Notes: generated from the letters alone by a model not told the origin. Positions 27,523 to 36,075 are shown, numbered from the stretch's first letter. The stretch: DNA of 64,000 nt from Candidatus Thorarchaeota archaeon MP11T_1 (GCA_002825515.1 PJET01000001.1:1-64000), one strand, 5' to 3'. Numbers and translations are program-made.

Positions 27523-28095
27523 ATGATTGAAGCTGCAAAAAACCCCTTCTCTGCAATAGAGATGTGGGATGACACAATGGTCACCGTAAACGAAGGTGAA
27601 GAAAAGAAGAGAGTGGATGCGAAGAGATACAGAATCCGCTATATGGTTGGAGAGAGTGAAGACAAGAGATATGTCGATGGAGGTAGTGATGATATCGCAG
27701 AACTAACTGAGAAGACGATATTTCTTGCGCCATCAGTTCATCGACTTTCCGGAGACCCATTCCATTACGACCATGCCAGAGTAGAAAGTATCAGTGGAAA
27801 AACAAGAATTTCTGAGAGGACAAAGCATCTGGAGCGACATCAGACTTGTGAGGATCATAAGACGATTGAAGTAATTTTCGAAAGCCCTGGAGTTGAGTGT
27901 TGTGCAATGTCCAAAGAGCAGGCTGACGAGATGCGTGTTCCACTCCAATACATGGCGGGATACATGCTCGGCAAGAGCGAGGGAATGGTGAAATTAGCCC
28001 TCTCTAAGACAGTGATTGATGAAGATACCGAGTACTATGATAACATCCACATCATCCCGGAATCAACAATCAAACAAATGTCCTGTTTGGAGTGA
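27523..28095 (+). CDS. Conserved protein of unknown function
   Basis: A 190-residue, acidic, soluble protein not recognised. It has paired cysteines in SPGVECCAMSKEQ and a late MSCLE end. No nucleotide-binding or DNA-binding motif is evident. It follows the inverted-repeat operator and diverges from the ICMT-like gene, so the two may respond to the same signal. The stop is TGA; reading beyond it meets another stop after 12 codons, giving no support for selenocysteine there. Confidence 0.6.
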   Translation: MIEAAKNPFSAIEMWDDTMVTVNEGEEKKRVDAKRYRIRYMVGESEDKRYVDGGSDDIAELTEKTIFLAPSVHRLSGDPFHYDHARVESISGKTRISERTKHLERHQTCEDHKTIEVIFESPGVECCAMSKEQADEMRVPLQYMAGYMLGKSEGMVKLALSKTVIDEDTEYYDNIHIIPESTIKQMSCLE

Positions 28096-28106
28096 TTCAT
28101 AACAAA

Positions 28107-28198
28107 GAGGTTGAACGTCCGATCATCTCCTTGATCTGGCTGCCCCCACACAGCTGGACTTCCTTTCGCTTCGGACGTTCACCTCGCCCCTCTTTTTT
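28107..28198 (+). ncRNA. Candidate structured small RNA ending in a U-run
   Basis: The arms GAGGTTGAACGTCCGA (28107-28122) and TCGGACGTTCACCTC (28171-28185) pair over 15 base pairs with one bulged T. Inside, TCA/TGA (extending to GATCA/TGATC if the outer stem opens) makes one short arm at 28121-28135, and CTGGCTG/CAGCTGG makes a seven-pair arm (two wobble pairs) at about 28136-28157. A run of six T follows at 28193-28198, as expected for an archaeal terminator. It is upstream of the TFB1 promoter and after a complete gene, so it is a 3' UTR element or a free RNA. No known RNA family is recognised. Confidence 0.5.
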
Positions 28199-28301
28199 AT
28201 TGCCATAGTTTTTCGATAGTGGTCATACGTATGTATGAGGATAATATACTTTCTTTGAAAAATCAGGAAAAGGTTGGTGCATTAGCTCACTCATGCTTAG
28301 A

Positions 28302-28310
28302 CTTATATAC
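28302..28310 (+). promoter_or_regulatory. Probable TATA box for the TFB1 gene
   Basis: CTTATATAC matches the archaeal box A. Transcription would start near 28330-28335, leaving a leader of about 90 bases before the ATG at 28423. The rest of 28199-28422 holds no other gene that I can support. Confidence 0.5.
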
Positions 28311-28422
28311 GTAAATAATAGCGCTTGGGGAAGCATCCTCCTTGGACTGTGATTTTGCATATCCTCTGGCCAAGTATGTTCGCGGCCATATCTCAAGTGG
28401 ATGTAAACAGGTGATTCAAAAA

Positions 28423-29367
28423 ATGGCAAGACCGGCACGACCCGCAATGAATAATCGACAAGGCATGGTCGTTTGTTCCGTATGTGGTGGTAGTGATTTT
28501 TACCAAGACTTGACACGTGGTGAGCATATCTGCACTTCTTGCGGATGTGTGATGAATGAGAGAATATTAGATTCTGGACCTGAGTGGCGAGCGTTCACTG
28601 CTGAGGAACGAAATTCTAGGGCACGAACAGGTTCACCAATGACATTGACAATGGCAGACAAGGGTCTTGCTACAACAATTGGCTGGAGCGATAGAGACGC
28701 AAATGGACGTGCGATTGCAGCAAACAGTCGTGCAGCAATCTATCGAATGCGAAAGTGGCAAATCAGAACTCTTGTTCATAGTTCTCAGCATAGGAATCTC
28801 AGCATTGCTATGAGTGAGATGGATAGACTCACTTCTCAGCTTGGCGTTCCTCAAGAAACAAAAGAAACCTCAGCTCTCATCTACCGAAAAGCCTTGAGCA
28901 GGCGTCTCGTTAGAGGTAGAAGTATTGAAGGCATGGTAGCTGCAACCATCTATCTCTCCTGCAGGATTCACAAAATCCCAAGACAGCTTGACGAGATAGT
29001 CACGGAGGCGCGAGTCAACCGAAAGGAGCTTGGTCAATGCGTACGTCTTATTCTCCGCAATGTTGATGTCAAGGTACCAATTCCATCAGCGAACGATCTA
29101 ATGCCGAGAATCTCAGCAGACCTTGGTCTTGATGGGAAGACTGTCCAGACTGCAATGGGCATAATTAATGATGCCCGAAAGAGGGGTATCACTGCAGGAA
29201 AGGACCCAGGTGGTCTCGCTGCAGCAGCTCTATACATTGCGGGAATCATTGAGGATGATCGACGCACTCAGAGAGAGATTGCTGAGGCTTCAAATGTCAC
29301 TGAAGTGACTGTTCGGAATAGGTACAAAGACCTAGCCAACAGCTTGCAGATTACAATCAAACCATAG
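28423..29367 (+). CDS. tfb: Transcription initiation factor B (first copy)
   Basis: The archaeal TFIIB homologue that recruits RNA polymerase to TBP-bound promoters. The zinc ribbon has CSVCGG and CTSCGC pairs, followed by the B-reader/linker with GPEWRAF, and two cyclin repeats (about 110-200 and 205-300). The C-terminal TEVTVRNRYKDL is the recognition helix for the BRE. ATG 28423 is preceded by AGGTGA; a TTG at 28342 would add 27 residues that do not look like TFB. A second copy lies at 45316. Confidence 0.93.
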   Translation: MARPARPAMNNRQGMVVCSVCGGSDFYQDLTRGEHICTSCGCVMNERILDSGPEWRAFTAEERNSRARTGSPMTLTMADKGLATTIGWSDRDANGRAIAANSRAAIYRMRKWQIRTLVHSSQHRNLSIAMSEMDRLTSQLGVPQETKETSALIYRKALSRRLVRGRSIEGMVAATIYLSCRIHKIPRQLDEIVTEARVNRKELGQCVRLILRNVDVKVPIPSANDLMPRISADLGLDGKTVQTAMGIINDARKRGITAGKDPGGLAAAALYIAGIIEDDRRTQREIAEASNVTEVTVRNRYKDLANSLQITIKP

Positions 29368-29453
29368 TAGTTGGGAATTTCCAACTACTCTCATCTTCTT
29401 TTTCAATACATTAGATTCATTTGTTCGAACAATTTAGTAGATGCTGAATTACT

Positions 29454-30203
29454 ATGACCCAGTTCATTCTTGCTCTGTGTGGACTTCCAGCTTCAGGTAA
29501 GTCAGAACTCGCTGATTCGATAAAAAGGGTAATGGATTCTGGAATAGAAATAGTAAGGACAGACGACTGGAGAGATGAGTCGTACTATGATGACTGGAAG
29601 CCTGAGAGAGAGGCCCCAGTGCGCGAAGCTGCATTAGACCGTGTCAAACAATTGATCGCACAGGGTAAAAGCGTTATTCATGATGATACTAACTATTACA
29701 CAAGTATGCGGCATGAACTATTCAAAATCGCTGTTGTTAGTAGCTGTGCATTTGCAATCATTCATGTGACTACGCCGATAGAAGTAGCAATGAAATGGAA
29801 TGATGAAAGGCCTAATTCTAAGATTCCCGGTGAAGTAATAGAACGAATCAATGACCGATTCGATCTACCTGGAAGGCGTTATCTCTGGGATGACTCTTTG
29901 ATTGAAGTGGATATGTCTATAGATGAAACTGATGCAAAGGTAGCTGAGATTGTGGAGATTGTTCGAGACCTCGAGATTGCGGCGGACTCAGAGCCAAGAT
30001 CAGTAACAAATAATGAGTTTGAAAGGTTAGATGTGATATCTCGAAAAGTAGTTACGAAGTTTCTTGAGGACTATCCGAGTCTGCGTGGAAATAGAGATGT
30101 ATCGAAAGTTAGACGAGCCATTCTCAGTCGTGCTACTCGAAATAGGATATCCGAAAAAGTTGTACAGGAACTACTTCTTGAAGAGCTTAGCAAGCTGCTA
30201 TGA
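29454..30203 (+). CDS. pstK: L-seryl-tRNA(Sec) kinase (PSTK)
   Basis: A P-loop kinase of 249 residues, the family's usual size, that phosphorylates Ser-tRNA(Sec) to Sep-tRNA(Sec). The P-loop GLPASGKS is at residues 10-17, an acidic segment TDDWRDESYYDDW follows, and DDTNYYTSMR and the C-terminal basic helices match PSTK. The identity is greatly strengthened by context: the tRNA(Sec) gene starts two bases past its stop on the other strand, and SepSecS and SelB genes follow. The stop is TGA, so this organism still ends genes with UGA. Confidence 0.92.
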   Translation: MTQFILALCGLPASGKSELADSIKRVMDSGIEIVRTDDWRDESYYDDWKPEREAPVREAALDRVKQLIAQGKSVIHDDTNYYTSMRHELFKIAVVSSCAFAIIHVTTPIEVAMKWNDERPNSKIPGEVIERINDRFDLPGRRYLWDDSLIEVDMSIDETDAKVAEIVEIVRDLEIAADSEPRSVTNNEFERLDVISRKVVTKFLEDYPSLRGNRDVSKVRRAILSRATRNRISEKVVQELLLEELSKLL

Positions 30204-30205
30204 AA

Positions 30206-30296
30206 TGGCGGCCTCCCAAGAGAATCGAACTCTCAACGCTTGCACGTTCATGGGTTTGAAGCCCACGGAACCAGACCACCGGTCCTGTAGGAGGCC
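30206..30296 (-). tRNA. selC: tRNA-Sec, anticodon UCA, CCA encoded
   Basis: Read on the minus strand from 30296. The 5' GGCCTCCTA pairs with TGGGAGGCC to give a nine-pair acceptor stem (one G-T pair). The anticodon arm GTGGG/CCCAT holds the loop CTTCAAA with anticodon TCA. A long variable arm (AACG/CGTT) and a four-pair T stem with loop TTCGATT follow. Thus the acceptor-plus-T geometry is 9/4, as in archaeal and eukaryal tRNA(Sec). Discriminator G and a templated CCA end the gene at 30206. It lies 43 bases downstream of an unknown gene and tail to tail with pstK. Confidence 0.93.
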
Positions 30297-30339
30297 AAAT
30301 GTAAGTAAGAGTTGCAATGTTGAACAGTCAATTCTGAAT

Positions 30340-30993
30340 CTAAATGTAACGGCTGATTATGTCTTGGGTTTCTTTCTTCCACTCAATACTCTTTTTCGCA
30401 AGCTCTGAAGCAATGTTTCCGGGTAGTGTTTCTTCACGAGGGAGTGACTCTATTCTTGAAAGCCAACCAGATGTTGTCAACGTAAGAGATGGCACATTTG
30501 CCTCACCTTCAGTTGCTTTTATCATCATTTCTCGACCATGAGCGACTTGTATGTAGACATCGTTAAGAGGTGATTTATTGAGAATTTCCCGGACTGTTTT
30601 ATCCCAACAGGCTTTTGCCACAAGAGCCCGTTTCAACTTTCCCTTGTCAGTATCAGGCAATGAGGCATATTTCGCAAGAGCATCGTTCAATGAGCCTGCA
30701 AGACCATCTAGAAAGGCTCCTAACGCAACTTCATCAATACCTTCTGCTTCGACTCCAATAGTAGACTTAGCACCGTTGACAGTGATGTTTACCAAGGCTT
30801 TTTCATTAGCAATCCGAAGTGAAAATTTTGCCACACCATCAAAGACCTGACTCTCAGCTTCGCTATGTTCTTCCAAAATCACATTGGGTTTTGAAGCAAC
30901 AGAATACCAAGCGATTCTGAAGACTGTGGCTGAATCATCAGTAGTATAATTCAGCGTGCGTGAAACCTTCACTGTATCTTCCGATGTTTCCAA
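30340..30993 (-). CDS. Unknown protein encoded inside the selenocysteine cluster
   Basis: A protein of about 217 residues that I do not recognise. The N-terminal half is beta-rich (RTLNYTTDDSATVFRIAWY, FSLRIANEKALVNITVNG), the middle is a helical segment (GAFLDGLAGSLNDALAKY) and the C-terminal half contains KLKRALVAKACWDKTVREIL. No metal or nucleotide motif is seen. A TTG at 30993 has GGAGG eight bases upstream and is preferred to the TTG at 31011. It lies between sepSecS (12-30 base gap) and tRNA(Sec), probably on the same transcript, which suggests but does not prove a role in Sec synthesis or decoding. Confidence 0.7.
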   Translation of the reverse strand: METSEDTVKVSRTLNYTTDDSATVFRIAWYSVASKPNVILEEHSEAESQVFDGVAKFSLRIANEKALVNITVNGAKSTIGVEAEGIDEVALGAFLDGLAGSLNDALAKYASLPDTDKGKLKRALVAKACWDKTVREILNKSPLNDVYIQVAHGREMMIKATEGEANVPSLTLTTSGWLSRIESLPREETLPGNIASELAKKSIEWKKETQDIISRYI

Positions 30994-31022
30994 CAGTCTG
31001 ACCTCCCTCAAGGGTCTATAGT

Positions 31023-32342
31023 TTATTTACTGAGTTCCTTATAGAGTTTGGTCGTAGCTGTTTCCACATCATTTCTGGATGCTCCGATAGCCGCATTCAT
31101 CACCAAGTAGCTATGCGGATAGTTGTCGCATGACGAACCATACTCCCCCCTCTCAATAGCCCTTGGTCCTGTGACCCGCGCATTATACAACCTTGCTCCA
31201 ATCTCTTTGACATTAAACCCGTCCATTGTTATAGCACATGCGACAGGATTCCATAAAGAGAGAACTCTTTGCCCAAGCCTTACTGCGATTTCATTCATCT
31301 TATCATTGAGAAGTTCCAGATTTTCAGATTGTTTTCGCTGAAGATCTTTGTATGAATCCAATCCGAGCGCTAAAAGAGCAGCGAATGTTTGAACAATTGG
31401 TGCTGCAGATGCCCGTCCTGCATAGGTTTCAGTGATTTCCTTAATGAAATCTTTCGATGGAGACACTATAATTGATGCTCCTACCGGTGAGAGAAAGTTC
31501 TTGTCACTACTCTGAACAACTGCATCAACACGTCCAGCGTCAACAGCAGAACGAATCTCTCTCATAATCCTATCAGATTGAACCCCATAGGCATTATTGA
31601 TGACTAAAGGAACATCATTGTCTGAACAAGACCTTGCAATCTCTTTCACAGGATCAGATTCTCTTGGTGGAAAGAATGTGGTTGTGGCAAGCACAGCGGT
31701 TGCTTCAGCTCCTTTGATTAGGCGTTCTAGTATCCCAAGATCTACTCGAACAGCGTCCCCTTCAATAATTGTTGGAACATTAATCTCTTCAAGTCCTGCA
31801 AAAGCAATCGCACGATGAGGAGAGGTATGATCAATGCGAGGGAAAAGTACTCGCCTGACTTCGTGCTCCCTACGTAATGCGCTCAGAATGAGGGCAATAC
31901 TCATTCCAGTTGACAGAGGTGTCACGATGCCAGATTTCATATTGCTCAGACCAAGTTTCCGAATTGCGTCTAATGCTACACTATTGGTAACTTGCTGCAT
32001 CAAAGAAGAGCCAGGTGCCTTTGGTTGTGGTGCTGCAAGCTCACCGCTTCTTCCTACACCGTGATTGAAACCTGCAGATAACCTATTAATAAAAGGCGAA
32101 GCCACTCGAGCTTCACGTTCACCAACTCTTGCAGCTTCGGGGTCTTTGTCAGTATCGAGAGAGGAAAGAAGTTGTAGCATAATCTCAAGTTGAAAATCTG
32201 TGAGTGCCTTTTCAGGAAAGAGCCTTCTGTTAAGAACATCTCTTACGGGACCCAATAGGGAATCCACTGTTGTTCTACCACGTTTTAACATACTCTCTGG
32301 GATGTTCTTCTCAAGAATACGATCAATTTCATCCTTGTCCAA
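31023..32342 (-). CDS. spcS: O-phosphoseryl-tRNA(Sec) selenium transferase (SepSecS)
   Basis: A PLP-dependent enzyme of 439 residues that converts Sep-tRNA(Sec) to Sec-tRNA(Sec) with selenophosphate. The conserved N-terminal loop GVGRSGELAAPQPKAPGSSL near 95-114 and the PLP lysine K281 in VVQSSDKNFLSPVG are diagnostic. TTG start, overlapping the selB stop by 14 bases, so the two are translationally coupled. It is the archaeal/eukaryal route, not the bacterial SelA route. Confidence 0.95.
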   Translation of the reverse strand: MDKDEIDRILEKNIPESMLKRGRTTVDSLLGPVRDVLNRRLFPEKALTDFQLEIMLQLLSSLDTDKDPEAARVGEREARVASPFINRLSAGFNHGVGRSGELAAPQPKAPGSSLMQQVTNSVALDAIRKLGLSNMKSGIVTPLSTGMSIALILSALRREHEVRRVLFPRIDHTSPHRAIAFAGLEEINVPTIIEGDAVRVDLGILERLIKGAEATAVLATTTFFPPRESDPVKEIARSCSDNDVPLVINNAYGVQSDRIMREIRSAVDAGRVDAVVQSSDKNFLSPVGASIIVSPSKDFIKEITETYAGRASAAPIVQTFAALLALGLDSYKDLQRKQSENLELLNDKMNEIAVRLGQRVLSLWNPVACAITMDGFNVKEIGARLYNARVTGPRAIERGEYGSSCDNYPHSYLVMNAAIGASRNDVETATTKLYKELSK

Positions 32343-33726
32343 ACTTGTATTCCTCCTCTATCACCCGCTGATATGTTACTTGTTCTGACTCTTTCACTGA
32401 ACCTTTGAATTCTACTGAAACAACCCCTCGAGTACCAAAGGTCTGCTTAATAATACCAACCACACCGCTATTCGTGGTCACTTTGGAGCCAACTAGTCTT
32501 TCAGCAATCTCTTTTTTGGATGCGAGAGATTCCACAAGGACATCTTTCTCACGGATACGTTGGACTCTCCCAACCCTAGTACGAGGTCTGGAAAGAATCA
32601 TCTTATCTGGAATGTCTACGACTTCACCGGATCCGACTATTCTCATCTGTGTGGGCGGTAAATCAGTACGAAGTAGCAACACCTTGGTTCCTTTTGTGAT
32701 TGCTACAGGTTTTTGAAGAAGAAGTGCTGCATCGAACGCTTGGGTTTCTATCATATCCTGAACAACTTTTGCTTCATCGATAACTTTGAAGGGAATTATC
32801 TGTCCGGTAGCAACCGGCATTCCCGCTGAAACACTGACTGTCATCCTCTTCGTGATGCGACCTTTATACAATGGATTAACATCAAGTCTCGTTATCAGTC
32901 CTGATGCTTTGGTCATACTCGTGGGTGTACAGAGATAATCTCCTCTGGTGATTTCAGCATCACTGATCTCTGGAATATTAACACCCACTCGATCACCAGC
33001 ACTGGCACTTTCACGATTTTCACCAAAAGTCTGTATTGATCGAATTCTACCCTTTTTACCGAGTGGAGATAGCTCTACAACATCACCAAGCCTGATGGTT
33101 CCGCTTTGAATTGTTCCCGTTACTACTGTACCATGACCTTTAACTGGAAATGCGTGGTCGATAGGAATTGACAAGGGACCCTCTGGGTTTCTTGGGCGAG
33201 GGGTAAGAATTTGCAAAAGTGTGGACTTGAGTTCATCTATGCCATCTTCCTTTAATGCTGAAACTCGTACAATCTTGGCATCAGCAAAAGAGGTCTCTGC
33301 TAGAATCAATCGTATTTTTTCTTCCACATTCACGAGTTTGGATGATGGAACAAGATCAGTCTTGGTCACAGCAACGAGTATCTTTTCCACACCCATTGTC
33401 TGAAGAACAACAAGATGCTCCCCAGTTTGTACCTTTGGACCTTCGTCAGCAGCCACTACTAGAATAGCTGCATCAATTATATTCGCACCCGCAACGACAC
33501 TTCGAATCAAGTCAGCATGCCCAGGAGCGTCAACTAATGTCACCAAATAGTTGTCAAGTACAAACATTGTGAACCCAAGATCAATTGTAATACCACGTTT
33601 CTGTGCCTGAGGATGTCTGTCTAACCCAGCAGTGGAAACTTTCTCGCTGAGTACCTTTGCAAGAGCTGTTTTCCCATGATCAATATGACCCATGAGACCT
33701 ACGTGAACGGGGACAAGATTGTCCAT
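32329..33726 (-). CDS. selB: Selenocysteine-specific elongation factor SelB
   Basis: A GTPase of 465 residues that carries Sec-tRNA(Sec) to UGA. G1 GHIDHGKT is at 13-20, G3 DAPGH at 66-70 and the G4 position reads TKTD (121-124). Domains II and III follow (PVKGHGTVVTGTI marks domain II), then a short C-terminal domain IV. The bacterial winged-helix SECIS-binding domain is absent, as in archaeal SelB. It is the first gene of the minus-strand Sec operon; ATG with AAGGAT upstream. Confidence 0.93.
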   Translation of the reverse strand: MDNLVPVHVGLMGHIDHGKTALAKVLSEKVSTAGLDRHPQAQKRGITIDLGFTMFVLDNYLVTLVDAPGHADLIRSVVAGANIIDAAILVVAADEGPKVQTGEHLVVLQTMGVEKILVAVTKTDLVPSSKLVNVEEKIRLILAETSFADAKIVRVSALKEDGIDELKSTLLQILTPRPRNPEGPLSIPIDHAFPVKGHGTVVTGTIQSGTIRLGDVVELSPLGKKGRIRSIQTFGENRESASAGDRVGVNIPEISDAEITRGDYLCTPTSMTKASGLITRLDVNPLYKGRITKRMTVSVSAGMPVATGQIIPFKVIDEAKVVQDMIETQAFDAALLLQKPVAITKGTKVLLLRTDLPPTQMRIVGSGEVVDIPDKMILSRPRTRVGRVQRIREKDVLVESLASKKEIAERLVGSKVTTNSGVVGIIKQTFGTRGVVSVEFKGSVKESEQVTYQRVIEEEYKFGQG

Positions 33727-33829
33727 ATCCTTGCCTCAGGTCAAGATGGATACTACCTGCATAAAACCTTAGTCAAAAGCCAAAGGAGGTATAGAGTACT
33801 TTATTGGGTCCATTGCTAGACAGAAATGT

Positions 33830-34255
33830 ATGGTATCACGATCTCTTGAGAAGATGATTCTTATTGCAATTGGACTATCAACGGTTGTAATTATAGGCGT
33901 GCCAGTTTTGATGTATGCAATTGATACTATTAACACAACCACACAGTTGCAGGAAGCTGTGATAATTGCAGAAAAGATTCACAATGCAACAAGAGATTTA
34001 GACACTGGCTTGCTCAACACTACTTCCATTACATTTTGGACCAATCAAGGAATCTCTGTAACTGCAAGTGGGAAGACGTTAACTGTGTTATTTGATAATG
34101 GAGTAGAATCATCAAACATTTGGTCAGCATCATATAGCCATGACATCATAATCGATGAACCACTATTATCGCATACTAGAAGAGTGCTCTATTCAGCAGA
34201 GTTCAGTTTAGTTGATGATGTCATCCACATCACATTTCTTGAAGTTCCAATTTAG
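33830..34255 (+). CDS. Small single-helix membrane-anchored protein
   Basis: A 141-residue protein with a short basic N terminus and one hydrophobic helix at about residues 9-31, followed by an outside domain with polar, threonine-rich beta strands. The plan resembles archaeal pilin-like or DUF7287-type proteins with unknown roles. No clear signal-peptidase site is visible. It diverges from selB and precedes the membrane ferredoxin gene, without an obvious functional link. Confidence 0.6.
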   Translation: MVSRSLEKMILIAIGLSTVVIIGVPVLMYAIDTINTTTQLQEAVIIAEKIHNATRDLDTGLLNTTSITFWTNQGISVTASGKTLTVLFDNGVESSNIWSASYSHDIIIDEPLLSHTRRVLYSAEFSLVDDVIHITFLEVPI

Positions 34256-34341
34256 ATTGGTATAATCAGGAAATGGAACACAACGTTTTTAATCTAGGCT
34301 CGGGTTCACGCCGCCAACACCTCAGGTGAGGACTGAAAGCA

Positions 34342-35403
34342 ATGGCAGAGGATGTCGACGGAATCGACGAAACTGGTATAGATGATGAAGAGTCCGAACC
34401 AGAGGAGGAAATGCCAGAGGATGAACCAAAGACCGTTGAGATGAGAGAGCCAAGGAGGATAAGCCTCAAATCAAATCCTCTTGGACTGATACTGAACATT
34501 AGGATGTTACGTCGAATCTTTCAGATTCTTGCATTCATTGGGATCAATGGCTATATTCTTCTCGCATGGTTTCGTATGCCAAGTGTTCAAGCTTTTTGGC
34601 TATCTATCTGGCAAAACTTACCGACATTACCTGTTTTAGCTCCGTTAGAAGCGCCCTTTGGTGTTATAGCAGGTTCATTTGATACAATGATACGTGAGTT
34701 CTCAACAGGTATTTTTCCATTTTTCACAATAGGAGCTATGTTGATCATTGTTGTAATTTTTGGAAGAGCTGGCTGTGGATGGATATGCCCCATTGGCACT
34801 ATTCAAGATTTCATCACATTACCAAAGAGAACTAAAATACGCCCAACACATGGTACAGAAGCAGAACTCAGAAAGGTCAAAGCTTACGTCTTTGTAGTTG
34901 TAGCCTTCCTTGCTGTGTGGGTTGGCTTTTCTAGAATTACAGGAACTTCTGAAACTCTTGAGGCCGCTTTGGGTGCATTTGTTAATGATGCCTTCGCTCC
35001 TCTGAATCCAGCGTACATCATCTTCGTTCTTTTGCCGGATCAAGTATGGCCAACAGGTCTCGATACTCTGTGGTACTTTTCGCAATGGGGATGGCCACTC
35101 GTACAGATGATATTTGTAATCTTCGTGTTTCTCATTTCTTTCTGGATTCCACGATGGTTCTGTAGATGGCTGTGTCCTGCTGGCTGGTTCTATAGTGTTT
35201 TCTCACGGGATGCCTTGATTGGGATTGGACGTAATCCTGCACGCTGCACCCCTGACACATGCAATGTGTGTGAAGTTGTATGTCCAATGAATATACGAAT
35301 TAGAAAATTCCCATACCAACACATGTACAGCCCAGATTGTATAATGTGCTTGGACTGTAAGAGTCATTGTCCGAATAATGCCATTATCTTGAAGTTTTCA
35401 TAA
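34342..35403 (+). CDS. NapH/CcoG-like membrane [4Fe-4S] protein
   Basis: A 353-residue polytopic membrane protein with an acidic N-terminal tail of about 40 residues and about five helices. The cytoplasm-facing motifs CGWICPIG and CRWLCPAG are typical of NapH/RdxA/YccM proteins, and the C-terminal domain holds two ferredoxin groups (CTPDTCNVCEVVC and CIMCLDCKSHC). Such proteins pass electrons between quinol or ferredoxin pools and other redox enzymes. ATG 34342 lies about 20 bases after an AGGTGAGG run. The electron partner is not evident; a ModE-type regulator gene is convergent. Confidence 0.82.
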   Translation: MAEDVDGIDETGIDDEESEPEEEMPEDEPKTVEMREPRRISLKSNPLGLILNIRMLRRIFQILAFIGINGYILLAWFRMPSVQAFWLSIWQNLPTLPVLAPLEAPFGVIAGSFDTMIREFSTGIFPFFTIGAMLIIVVIFGRAGCGWICPIGTIQDFITLPKRTKIRPTHGTEAELRKVKAYVFVVVAFLAVWVGFSRITGTSETLEAALGAFVNDAFAPLNPAYIIFVLLPDQVWPTGLDTLWYFSQWGWPLVQMIFVIFVFLISFWIPRWFCRWLCPAGWFYSVFSRDALIGIGRNPARCTPDTCNVCEVVCPMNIRIRKFPYQHMYSPDCIMCLDCKSHCPNNAIILKFS

Positions 35404-35757
35404 ATCCAATTGATTGGATGACTCAAGAACCTCATTGAATGCATTGTTGATATTAGAATATAATTCCATTAGTTTCAGACCGTTCTCGGTAACTCTTGCA
35501 CCACCACCACCTTCGGTTCCACCTTTGAAGGTTTCAACCAAAATGATGCCTAGCTTCTTCTCTATCTTTTTTATTACACCCCATGCATAGCGATAGGACA
35601 TACCGAGTTTTTTTGCGCCTTTTGTTATGGTGCCTTCTTCATATACGGACTTCAGTATCGCGTAAGCCCCTGGTCCAAAAATATACTCCCCGTCTCGTTC
35701 AAACCAAAGCTTGTAGTCTGGGACCAGAGTGAGATTACGTTTCTCCTTTCCACACAT
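35398..35757 (-). CDS. ModE-type N-terminal HTH transcription regulator
   Basis: A LysR/ModE-type winged helix protein. The segment AKKLGMSYRYAWGVIKKIEKKLG is the ModE recognition helix and the wing TFKGGTEGGGGARVTENG follows closely. The C-terminal molybdate-binding domains are absent, as in many archaeal versions. It probably regulates molybdate/tungstate uptake or the use of the metal enzymes. The start is uncertain: ATG 35757 gives MCGKEKRNLTL; an upstream ATG at 35814 overlaps the preceding gene by 13 bases and would add 19 residues. Confidence 0.78.
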   Translation of the reverse strand: MCGKEKRNLTLVPDYKLWFERDGEYIFGPGAYAILKSVYEEGTITKGAKKLGMSYRYAWGVIKKIEKKLGIILVETFKGGTEGGGGARVTENGLKLMELYSNINNAFNEVLESSNQLDL

Positions 35758-35801
35758 GTGAAACCACCCCATGCACAAGATTTGAGAATCATAATTGCGA
35801 T

Positions 35802-36026
35802 TCAATGACCCCATCTAAGTCGTTCTGGTTTTGTTTCTTTCTTGAAGACTTTCTTCACTGTTTTCCAATGGTCAGTGCACAGGTATACTGTTCTTGATCG
35901 TGCATCTTTGACTTTGAGATTGGATTTTGTTACACTCTCAGCAATCCGATCTCTCTTCATGGATCTCTTTGAAGGCTTCCTGCAACCAACAATACTGCAA
36001 ATCTTTTCCTCTGACACTTGGGACAC
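35802..36026 (-). CDS. Small zinc-binding conserved archaeal protein
   Basis: A 74-residue basic protein with a putative zinc site: CSIVGCRKP near the N terminus and YLCTDHWK near the C terminus. The end KPERLRW is also conserved in similar proteins I remember from archaea. Its job is unknown. GTG start at 36026. It is probably co-transcribed with the ModE-like gene downstream. Confidence 0.6.
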   Translation of the reverse strand: MSQVSEEKICSIVGCRKPSKRSMKRDRIAESVTKSNLKVKDARSRTVYLCTDHWKTVKKVFKKETKPERLRWGH

Positions 36027-36075
36027 TTCAAATGTCCTATCTGTTGAATGGTATTATAACTATAGCGCATTGATG

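Noticed and set aside
28096..28198. SECIS element downstream of the 27523-28095 gene
   Set aside because: The upstream frame has no internal TGA, and readthrough of its stop meets another stop after 12 codons. The hairpin also lacks the short GC-rich stem and purine loop I expect of archaeal SECIS elements.
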